A stretch of DNA of 64,000 nt from Volvox africanus (lineage: Eukaryota > Chlorophyta > Chlorophyceae > Chlamydomonadales > Volvocaceae): assembly GCA_030268105.1 (NCBI GenBank), contig BSDZ01000020.1:264001-328000 (forward strand), given 5' to 3'. Below are positions 1-10,100 of this stretch, piece by piece. How positions within the stretch are numbered: the stretch's first letter is position 1; each line of letters opens with the position of its first letter. The position numbers and the translations under genes were made by a program. The notes under the pieces are model-generated. The model was not told where the DNA came from. It searched no databases and saw only the letters and a program-made list of their open reading frames with translations.

Positions 1-7
1 GGACAAG

Positions 8-1398
8 ATGGCTAATCCAGCCTTTACTAAGTCGGTGGATGGTTCCTGGGACATCTTCCTGTCACACTACCAGGTGAATTGCTGTGGCAACGTTGTGCGA
101 ATAAGTCCCCCAGTCGCCTTCTCCATGCTGTCTAACGTGCTGCCTGCCCGTGGGCCCCGGTTCCTTGTTATCGTGCGCGTATGCACACAGGGAAACGCTG
201 GCAATACGGTCATGTCACTCAAGGCGCTGCTTGAGTCCGCCAGCCCCGGCCTGCGCTGCTGGCTGGACAAAGACGAGGACGCAACGGAGGCTGGCATGCG
301 GCGCGGCGTGGCAGGCTCCCGCTACTACCTGCTGTTCCTCACGCAGGTTGGTTAGTGCTATCGTCAGAAAAGGGTGGGCGCACCAAATTTCAGGACGCGT
401 CGGTGAAGGCGGGTTCATAGGTAGATGACATGAACCATCTATCTAAACTTGTATGGCTCCTGCGCGGTCAGTCTTTTCCTGCGCTGCTGCCGCTGCGGCT
501 ACGTAAGTCGCCCAGGGCATAACGCTTCGTTTCGTATCAGCTACCGTTGTGCGCCGCTCGGTCTAGGTATTGTTTTCTCATCTGATACTATCATCATGTT
601 GCCTCCCGTCCCCGTGTTCCTCCAGGGCGTGCTCACTCGGCCCTTCGTACAATTGGAGGCCCGAGAGGCATTGGCGCTAGGCAAACCAGTGATCCTGGTA
701 CGTCCTATGCGGGGCGATGTAGTTTGAAGTGAAGTGGATCGAGTATCGCCAGTCTCCGATGGCGGAACACGAATTGGTCGGACGTTGCGCTCTTCCTTAT
801 TCACTTTAATCGCATCATCCCCGCCAGTCGCTCATCCCTTGCCACTTTCCTATACGCGCAACATTCCATCAATTATTCCATCAATTAAACTCGCGGTTTC
901 AGATCACCAGTTCGATACGAAGGCAAACCAAGTTTCACGGAGAAAACCCGGTTTGGTATATTACATCAGAGTACGCTCGCTCAGGAGTGTCTCCCGTCCA
1001 CAATGATCCATCACGGCGTTTGTTGCGTGCTTTACGTCGCCTGCCTGCAGGTCCACGAGACCGACCCGCGCTTCGGGGCAGCTCCCGGGTTCAATGACTA
1101 CGTGAGCGAAGCACCTCCTGAGCTGAGGCAGATCTTCTCTCTGGCCAACTCCATACCTTGGTACCGAGAGGAGGACTTCAGGTGACAAAGAAGGGGGAGG
1201 GGAGGGCCTGCCCAGGCGGAGAGTTGAAGCATGCCGTCGGAGCTGAGGAAAGCCATGTTAATGGATCAACCCAACTGTTTTTAAAGTTGTGGGTAAACGG
1301 TTAGCATATTTGAAACGGCTTTCCTTTATGTCCTGTGATGCTCCAGGGCTGTGAGCATCAAGAAGATCCTGCAGGCGGCAGGTCGGACAGCCATTTAG
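8..1398 (+). CDS. TIR-domain protein (possibly 5' partial)
   Basis: Five exons join in one frame: 8-73, 191-346, 626-697, 1051-1181 and 1347-1398, giving 158 residues from the first ATG. The order of motifs is that of a TIR (Toll/interleukin-1 receptor) domain: WDIFLSHYQ (first strand), GLRCWLDKDED (second strand and BB-loop region), SRYYLLFLT (third strand), FVQLEAREAL and KPVILVHE (fourth strand), then a C-terminal helix ending at TAG. TIR domains either bind each other in signalling or hydrolyse NAD+. Nothing besides the TIR domain is visible here, so the gene is a stand-alone TIR or the last part of a longer protein starting left of the window. The glutamate expected before the Gly-Met of EAGMRRG is hard to align, so NADase activity cannot be claimed. 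Identification as TIR is fairly safe; the start is not. Confidence 0.75.
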
Positions 1399-1669
1399 AA
1401 CCCTTGCGACGGGCGAGGCACGCGCTTTTGTCCGCCCACGCACACCACCTACGGCCGGTGTACATAGCAAATTGCCGCGTCCATCCCTCGAGAGGCACAG
1501 GACAGGCATCTATTGTTCCGGAGCTCGCGGCTACCAGTACAGCAGGCGGGCCGTACAACACTTCTTCCGTACATGCGTATATGTTGAGCCCTTATTATGA
1601 CACGGCTACACGGATCGTCATACAGTTACATACATACGCGTGCGGGTTCGATGTGGCAAGTTACTCATA

Positions 1670-1674
1670 TGTAA
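1670..1674 (+). promoter_or_regulatory. TGTAA polyadenylation motif
   Basis: TGTAA lies about 270 bases after the TIR gene stop. In Chlamydomonas and Volvox this pentamer replaces AATAAA as the polyadenylation signal, so it probably marks the 3' end of that transcript. Confidence 0.5.
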
Positions 1675-3319
1675 ATGCGTATAAAAACCGTGAACAGATA
1701 ACATTAAAGCTGTACAGGCGCGGAACCATAGCCGAACAATATTATGGATGTTTACTTCAACTGGGGTAATCCCTCCATCTCGTGTAGAACAGCATTATTT
1801 TGCCCAACCCTATGTGGATTGCGGTGTACGTGGGGGCCCTTGTTTAGCAGTCGGCTTTTTGGCTTTTTCTATCGTATCCTCCTCGTATCTGTGTTTTATC
1901 CCTCGTGCCTCTCGGCCCAGAACGCGGATCTAGTAGCTTTGGGGGGTCGGCCGTCCAACGTACGGGCTTAGGGAAGCGAAGCGAGTATCGTCGTGTACTC
2001 GTTAACGTGCGAGATTGTGGACTTAGGGTTGGCTGCCGACCAAGTCATTGATTATTTTTTTGCTTTCAAGTCGTGCTGGCGCAAGCGAGTCAATTGATTT
2101 TTTATACATAGAATGCGCAGATTAAACTAGTTCAGTGTGCATTGGTCGTTATGCCCCGCAGGGCGGATTTCCCCTCGTGCCCTGTGCTTGGATAGGAAGC
2201 CAGTTCGTGGTAAATGATAGCGGGCATAAGGCGCTGCGATAACTGTGTTGGTGCTCTCGCATCTGCGGATCCTGAGGCCTTCGAGCTGTTTCGATAACAG
2301 TGGATATGGAGGCTTCCACTGGAATTTACCGAAGCGAGAGAAGCGGAGGCGTGCGACGAATAGTGCACGGATCTGCACATTGTGTAGAGACAGTGATGTG
2401 GAACGAAAGTATGTATCGTATTATAATGGTAAAATGCACGTTAGGTATCATATGCGATTCGAAGGTTTGTCATGTGCCAATGGCTGTGCTAAAGCTGCGT
2501 GGGGTGCCGGGTGTATGTTCGTACAATAATCCCTTATCCCTGTAGACTTGCGTGGGGTGACAGAGTTCCCTGTTTAGATAAACTTTTCGTCTCCTCCTGA
2601 CAAGACCCGGTCTCTTTTTACACCGCACGATTATGCAAACTCTTGGCAATCATCCTTGAGTATGCTTATCTAGATGTGGCCATCATCAGCATAAACCTTT
2701 GCAGCAGTTCCTGTGGAGTTTTTTTGTAGGGTTTATTTGAGTGCAGGAGGAACCATTCTTTGCGCACTTCATTTTTCTCGGGATAGCTTGGATCAACAGG
2801 AGGTATGGATTAATAGATGTCGATAGGAGGAGGAGAGTTATCAGCTAACGGTTAATGTGCGAGATAGGGACGTCCGCGACAGTGCAAGTCGTGTCAACAC
2901 ACGAGTAGCTTATGATATTACATGCACGGTAAGTGCTTCGGCTTACTGTGAGGCAGTGCATACGGTAGAAGCGAAGGGCGATACCTTGCAGGTCCCCCTT
3001 TTTCAGCACAAGAGATGATAAACTGCAAGATATGAAAACCAATGATATTTGACATTCTAACTGGTTATGCTAATGCGCTGATATATAGTCATGTCATCAG
3101 GCCGCTCAGGTTTCGTCGTACGTGCGTAATCAAGGTTGAAGTCCGAGTAACTCCAGGAGACTGCTTACATGAGGCGTCTTTATCAAAAGCAAAAGTACGT
3201 TATCTTTCATCATTAAATTTAAGTATCCTTTTGCTATCGGATTGATGGCGCGTGAGCAAAATAAGAAACGCATTTTGTAACCAATCTGTGACGTACCCGT
3301 TCCTGATATCAAGCTCAAC
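1675..3319. other. Intergenic region without a recognised gene
   Basis: About 1.6 kb between the TIR gene and the FAD oxidoreductase. Open frames here are short, AT-rich in third positions and have no recognisable motifs. The part next to 3320 should hold the promoter of the oxidoreductase, but no clear TATA box was seen. Confidence 0.5.
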
Positions 3320-6184
3320 ATGGCCAACCATGAGAAGCCGCGCGTGCTTATCATTGGAGCTGGTTTCGCTGGCGCAACCCTCGCAACAAAAATCAACGGG
3401 TTTGCAGATGTTACTCTCGTCGACCCGTAAGTTCCGTCGTTTTGCAGATGAGGAGTAAATGTATGGTCATTTGGCTGCGGCAGCGCAAATGAACCGTCTT
3501 CGACATATTTCGGAAGGGCGCCTTTTTTGAGTCCCCATCAACGTCGTTCACTGCCATCGCCCTTCCGGTGATCCCGATACTCTTGCATTCAGAAAGGATT
3601 ACCTGGAGATCACATGGGCTACTGTTCGGAGCATTGTAGATGAGGGTGTGGCAACCCGTTCCGTTATCCGCTTAAAGGTGGGCATTGAGTCGGTCATTCA
3701 GTCACAATTGCGTTTGGCACGTGGATCTTGCCAGCCACCCTACAAAATAGCTGGTTGCCGCTTGACAGCTGTCAACGAGTTGCAGCAAACTGACTCATGG
3801 GATTTATGTGTTTTTACGTCTTTGGTTATCCAGACCTTTACGATACTGTTTTTGTGAAAACTCAGGATATTCCGAACATCGGTCACCTGGTGCAAGCGAC
3901 CGTGACGCGCCTTACGAGTAAGGTGAGGCGGCCCGCTGTGTTGCATTCCCCTCTGTCCATCATACGGCCACCTGAGGCCTGCGTGCATACGCATGCAAGG
4001 ACCTGCTTGCTGGAGGGACGCTGATGAACCTGACTGCGGCGATGCAGCTAACCGAATCTTATGGATGGCCCAGGCTCCTAGCTGTTAACTACCAACTAAA
4101 AAACTTTACCAATTAACCAATCTTCCAGGAAGCCGTCCTCAGCAACGGAGAGACGTTGACGTTTGATTACGCGGCGATCTGCACGGGCTCATCGTATAGC
4201 GAGGCGTTCAAGTCGTCCACCTCCCTCAACCGCGAGCACCGGCTGGAGGAACTTAAAGTACGGGCAGAAGTGTACGGGACGTCGCTACAATGATGTACAC
4301 GATGTATGCCTTATGCTCCACCTGAATGAATGACGTAACAAGGACTTGAGCAAGTTGTGATCCCGACTCTCGCCTACTCAATGACCCATGGGTCCGTCCC
4401 ACTTGGTAACTCTCGCCGACTGTTTTGCCCGCCCACTGACCCACACTAGGCCGTCCATGCGGAGATCCGCGCCGCTAAATCCATTGTGGTGGTCGGCGGC
4501 GGGCCGAGCGGGGTGGAGGCGACGGCGGAGGTGGTGGAGGCCTTCGCCGGGAAGTCCATCACACTCATCCACCCTGCCAAGCATCTCCTGACCACTGCAC
4601 CGCCGCGGGCCGGCGCCAAGGCTAAGCAGTTTCTGGAATCCAAGGGTGTCCAGGTGTGAGAGCTAACTAACCGAACATCACTACGTTTTGCGTATAGCCC
4701 ATCATAAAATTTTTATTTGTTTTAAACCGCACCGTTCAATTGCAAAAGAAGTGCATTTGGTTTGTAGGTTATCCGCGGCTAGCCTTTTCAGTGGGTACAA
4801 ACACCTGCATAAGGCCCTTTACGCCTGACCACATAAGGCCCACAATACTGTTGTGCGAAACGCGTTTGCTTCGATGCTTCCATTGACCCATTCGCGCTCC
4901 ACTCGATGTCTTAGATATACCAGCACCCCAGCACCCCTCATTCATCAAGAGTCGTATTCGTTAGACCCCCACCTTCGCCTCAGCCACCCTATGCGGCCGA
5001 CAGGCCCCCCGCTGATCTCATCATCCCGCCCTTTCATCCCCCCTCCCTCGGGTCACACGCCCTCTCGTTTTCCCGCTGCCTTGTTTTCACTGCCCAGGTG
5101 AAACTCGGCGTGTCCGTACAGTCCCAACCCGTGGGTCGCGGCGCCGCCACATTGACTCTCAGTGACGGAAGCAACCTGAGTGCGGACCTCGTGCTGTGGT
5201 GTGCGGGAGCCAAGCCCAACACTGCCTATTTAGGAGAGGACTTGGCTGCTGTACGAGACGACAGGGGCCTTATAAAAGTAGACAGCTGGGATGGGATGGA
5301 TTTGGGGAGGTTTTGGACAGGATACGTTTCTACGGCACCTTTGTCGGGTGCTGGACTGTCATTGGGTTTTGGATCAGGACTAAGGACGGGACGAGACGGG
5401 ACGTGGCGTGCGTTGCAATTTCCAGTTCATTTTCTTGAAGATCCACGTACTCCCGCCTTTTTCCACTTCAGGCCCTTTTATCGTTCTCCATTTTTCATTC
5501 GATTGCCCATCCGCCCGCCGTTTGGACGCCGTACAGGTCCTTCCCACCCTCCAAGTCGAGGACCACCCGAAAATCTTCGCCCTGGGAGATTGCAACAATG
5601 TCCCCGAAGAGAAAAAGGGCTTCTTGGCGACGAAACATGCCGAACTGGCGGCGGCGAGCATCAAGGTGAGTGTACGGCAGGGACGGCGGTGACACGGGGG
5701 GCTCATGAGATGGGACCCGCGTGAGGCAGCGCTGCACTGGGGAAATACACATGCAGCTGCGTAGGCGTGTGAAAGTCTCTTTACCAGCTGTACTTTACCA
5801 GCTGTACCGTACATGTATGCCGTGAAGTACGCGTTCTGAGCATGCGCTTCTCAGCGTGTTGCAAAACACATTACACACTTGCACTCCGTGTGTTCTCTTC
5901 CCCTCTGCGTAACCGCGAGCCTCCCGTTCCTGCCCGTGAATGTCGTGCCGGTACACCCCGTACTCCGCCCTGGAAAGGCGCTGATCAAGGCTGCCAGGGG
6001 CGGGAAGTCGCCCAAGCTTGGCGTCTGGAAACCAAATATGGGGATGGAGATGATGTTGTTGACGCTGGGCCGCAATGACGGTGTCTGCCGAGTGGGTGGG
6101 TCGGTCTTCACCGGCTTCCTTCCGGCATGGATCAAGGGGAAGGACCTCTTCATCGGAAAGATGCGCTCGGAGCTCAGAGTCTGA
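3320..6184 (+). CDS. FSP1/AIFM2-like FAD-dependent NAD(P)H oxidoreductase
   Basis: Eight exons (3320-3426, 3593-3677, 3866-3922, 4129-4257, 4450-4653, 5098-5277, 5537-5665, 5978-6184) give a 365-aa protein. The FAD-binding GAGFAG motif is at residues 13-18, followed by DPKDYLEITWA. The NAD(P)-binding Rossmann motif VVVGGGPSGVEA has its glycines at 142-147. The FAD ribityl motif FALGDC is near residue 272. Order, spacing and length match the AIFM2/FSP1 type II NADH:quinone oxidoreductase family, which reduces ubiquinone or related quinones at membranes. Human FSP1 has an N-myristoylation glycine at position 2; here residue 2 is alanine, so that signal is absent. The acceptor of the last exon (after GGAAAG, 5977) is weak but keeps frame and homology. 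Other pyridine nucleotide-disulfide oxidoreductases are less likely because no CxxxxC redox pair is seen. Confidence 0.87.
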
Positions 6185-6439
6185 GTGGCGGCCAAGTCGC
6201 AATCCTGAGCTCCACCTGCACTAACGGCTCGATGTCGTTCCAGTTCACTCGCAATCCCAAGTGCTGTATCCATCATTTTTTTGTACGTCCGTCCGTCCGT
6301 CTGTCCGTCCGCGGTTCCGGCTTTAATGGACACGAGCGCTGCCTTCAAAAATGTTGCGTTTGGAGCCTTTCCGGAGGTCTATCCGGAGGCTGTGTTTGAT
6401 TTCTTGGTGCTCGTAAGCCCCCCAGGAAACGTCGAGCCA

Positions 6440-6453
6440 TGACCCATGGGTCA
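6440..6453. repeat. Dispersed palindrome TGACCCATGGGTCA
   Basis: A perfect 14-base palindrome. Its 12-base core, or a one-step variant, recurs at 4383-4394, 10613-10622 (10-base core), 14921-14934, 23078-23089 and 23741-23752. See the findings for its presence inside two exons. Confidence 0.7.
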
Positions 6454-6578
6454 ACTTATGGGTTGTTGGCGCCTATCGAATGTCACGGTTTCCGAAACGT
6501 CATATATCATGACGCGTCTTGACTCGTTAAGTCGTTATATGTATTATACGCTTAATTTCGATACTAATAGTATCAATT

Positions 6579-6583
6579 TGTAA
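6579..6583 (+). promoter_or_regulatory. TGTAA polyadenylation motif
   Basis: TGTAA about 395 bases downstream of the oxidoreductase stop, suitable as its volvocine-type poly(A) signal. A second copy lies near 6795. The PPR gene converges from the right and ends at 7166. Confidence 0.4.
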
Positions 6584-7040
6584 TCAGTACGGTGTCGGCA
6601 AGGGGGGGTATAACGGTGGGGGAGAGCATTATTTGTGGACGCATCGGCATTGCGGCGAAGAGTCATTACCGGAAACTCGTACACTGATGTGTATAGTATT
6701 ATTTTTGATTTGCGATCTGACACCTGTATAGTCCACGTGGAATTGTGACGTATTATCATATTTCGCGCGTTTGTTCCCCCTCTTTGTCGTACTATGTAAC
6801 CTAACGGTGATTGTGGTATCACTCGGGAAAATTGGAAATCCCTCCCCCTCCCCCCCGCCCTCCTGGGAGTCAGGCCACGTCGAAAAATTGCAACATCAAA
6901 TATATTGTGACTAATTGGTCGATACTCAGCATACGTGGATGCAGCACGACATGTGCAGTTGCAGAAGCAAAAGTTGTAACAGTAGCAGTAACCGTGTATA
7001 GCAGCAGCCGTACTCGTCGCAACGTATGACGTGCAATAAA

Positions 7041-7057
7041 CCCTAAAACCCTAAACC
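7041..7057. repeat. Interstitial telomere-like repeat
   Basis: CCCTAAAA followed by CCCTAAA, one unit each of the Chlamydomonas-type (TTTTAGGG) and plant-type (TTTAGGG) telomere repeat in reverse orientation. It lies between two convergent genes, so it is internal and not a chromosome end. Confidence 0.5.
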
Positions 7058-7165
7058 TGTAGGAAGAGGGGGAGCAACGGGGGGAGGCGGTACCCCGCAT
7101 ACGCCTATCAGGAATCCCATCCCCCTCCGTCGTAACCATGACATCCATCATAACCCTCAAAGCCA

Positions 7166-10100
7166 TTAGTTGAGGAATGACACCGCGATGCCTTTCGTCG
7201 GTACAACGGCGTCAGCAGCGCTTCTGCAGCTACTGCCGATTCGGCGCTCCGCGCGTTCCTTCTGCTGCTGCAGCTGCCGCGCGAGTCGCTCTGCCGCCTG
7301 CCGCTGTCGTTCCGCCGCAAAAATGCGGACCAGGGAGCTCTGCCCGGCATCCCCCGCCGTCGCCATTAAAAACTGCCAGGCCGAGTCGTCCGCCAGAAAG
7401 CCACGTTCCGTCATCTGCCGTACACAGTCCACCGCCTCCACCGGCCGCTGCGCCGTAGCGTAGAACGCCGTCATGCAGACGTACGACATCGTGCTTGCGA
7501 CGCCGCTACGGACCAGCTCCGACATGACGGCCGCCGCCGCCGCCACCACCCCGTCAACAGCAGTTGAGGCGGCGGTGGCGGCGCCGCTTCTAGTGAGCTC
7601 CGGCGTCCTGCGGTACGCGTTGATGAGAGAGGTGCCGATGAACAAGTTGATCCCAACGCCGTGTACGACCATCTCCCGGCGGATTCGGTCCAGGGTGGGG
7701 AGATCTGCCATGTGATGTGCAGCGGCGGTCAACAGCGCGTTGAAGGTGTAGTGGTCGGGCGTTAGCGGCGCCTGACGGACACTGCCCGGCGGATCCTCCT
7801 CGACGGCAGCGGCGGCAGGTCCCGCCGTACCGTCGACGGGATGTACGGCGTTAGCGCCGGCGGCCCAACTGGCACGCGGTGGACCTGACCGAAGACGCCC
7901 TGCGCTCGACGAGAGCCATGTACATGGCGGTACGGGTTTGTTAATTAAGAATCTCAGGAGCTTTCACGATCCTGTAGCACAAGATGTTGTACATCGCCGT
8001 CCCTCTTCGCTCCCATCCAACTCTTTTTTCCCCGGGTCTTGCCTCCCCCTGCCTCCCTCTGCCTCCCTCTGCCTCCCCTGCCTCCCCCTGCCTCCCCCTG
8101 CCCACACTGCCTCCCCTGCCTCCCCCTGCCTCCCCCTGCCTCCCCCTGCCCACACTGCCTCCCCCTGCCTCCCCCTGCCTCCCCCTGCCCACACTGCCTC
8201 CCCCTGCCTCCCCCTGCCTCCCCCTGCCCACACTGCCTCCCCTGCCTCCCCCTGCCTCCCCCTGCCCACACTGCCCACACAGCTCTTCAAACAAGATCTC
8301 GTCTGCGTTGCTCCTCCCGAACCCTAATCTACAGATGGCACAAACCCTACACAACTTTGTCGTACGACTCACCCTGCACCATCTCGCCGTACAACTGGAG
8401 AAGCTCCGGTAGCGGCCTGAACCGGGTGTAGAATGGGGAAATCGATATCAGTGGTGGGCGGTCAGGGGCAATCGGGTCAGCTGAGTCATGCAAGAATCTC
8501 TCACCCCTCCCTCCCCTGAGACCGCACCTCGTCTTCGCCAACCCTGCCAAGAGGACGTTGTACACTTCGCGGTTCGGCAGCAAACCCAGCTCCGTGATTC
8601 CCGCGTTGAAGAACCGCTGGCCCAGTTCGGATTGACCGGTACGGCAGGCGGCAGAGATGAAGTGGCTCCACACCTGGTGTCCACAGCAGTACGGCACGGG
8701 AGTGCAACAAGGACATCAGTATCCGTAGAAAGGGTGGAATGAGTGCGGGGGGGGAGCCCGGGGGATGTGTTTTCATTCCATAGGTTCTTCCCCTGTGGGA
8801 GGTGCCCCCCGCATGGCATTTCAACACGCACCAGGAGACAAAGACAAAGACAATGTGAATGTGAACGTCAATGTCAGGTTGAGTATAAAAGTGTTTATAC
8901 CTATTGGATTATTATAAGTTATAGCCCCTAGCACACACAACCATCAGCCCCACCTACAAGCCCTGGCAGACTGCCGCTCCACCACTTCACATGGTCATTA
9001 GCCGTGTCTCGTCTACGTGTGTTTGCACACGCAAACAGTTCCACTCTTTCCCCCCTTGTCCCCCTTTCTCCTCCCCGTGTGGTTGGTAATTGGCGCAGTG
9101 TTCTGATCTTTAGTTTCCGTACTTGCATGTTCCACCTCCCCCCCCCCCCATCACTCGTATGTTTCCCAACGCCCCCCGTCAAAAACACAATCACCGACGC
9201 ACACATCCAAATCCGTAAACGCACACACACTGACCTCTTTGCTGAGCCGTCCCTCGCCCTCTCCGGGCGCCAACGGTCTTAACCGCCCAACCGCCCGGTC
9301 CTCCGCCCGTTGACTCGCCACCATCTCGTTGAACAGCGCCGGCAGCAAATCCCCCCGCCCCGCATTGACCGCGGCGCGCACCATTGCCGAATAAGTGTAC
9401 GAATCTGGACGACAATCGTTTTCACCCCCCGATGACGACGCGGACGAGGACGCGCCACCGTTTCCGGAAGCCGCCGCCTTCATCATGCCGTATATGATTC
9501 GTACGTCATCCAAGGCGCCGTGAAGCGAGGCGATGTGCGCCATACAGTTGTAGGCGTAGCGGTTGAGCGTCATCTGGAAGTTGTACAACACGACATGTTC
9601 GTTTTTCGGTCTTAACTCGATAGTAGAAAGTTAGTTATTTCCGGTATGACGGTTATGTTGGTTGTAGCGGTTTCGCTTCAATGTTTAGGCTTATACCTTG
9701 ACAAGCAAGCAAGGAAGACGGCGGCATTACCTGGTGGGCGATCATTTGGTCGAATAATTGCCAGGCGAGCTTGATGTTGCGCTCCAGGGAAGCGATGTGG
9801 AGCAGTACGGAGCAAGCGATGGGACCCAGGTCGCGACCCGACCTGAACCGACACACCATGGTAGTTGTGACGGTTTGTAGTGGTTAGAGAGGTTTTGGTA
9901 AGGGAAGGAAAGTCCAAAGTGTGTGAGTCGTTATATCATCTGGTCTGTAGCTGCGGACCTCAGGATCCAATGGCAGTTGGATCTTGATTGAGCAGTACTC
10001 ACCAAGTACTAACCGAAAACTGATATAACCGTCTGACCTTTGAGTTCCCCTTACCCCCAAGTCGCACGGGTTGGACTCCTGACCTCCGAAGTCCGTTACT

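Noticed and set aside
7938..8431. Several overlapping 108-143 codon frames on both strands
   Set aside because: They are translations of the ten-base intronic minisatellite in different frames (Pro/Leu/Ser-rich or Gly/Arg/Gln-rich), with no conserved features.
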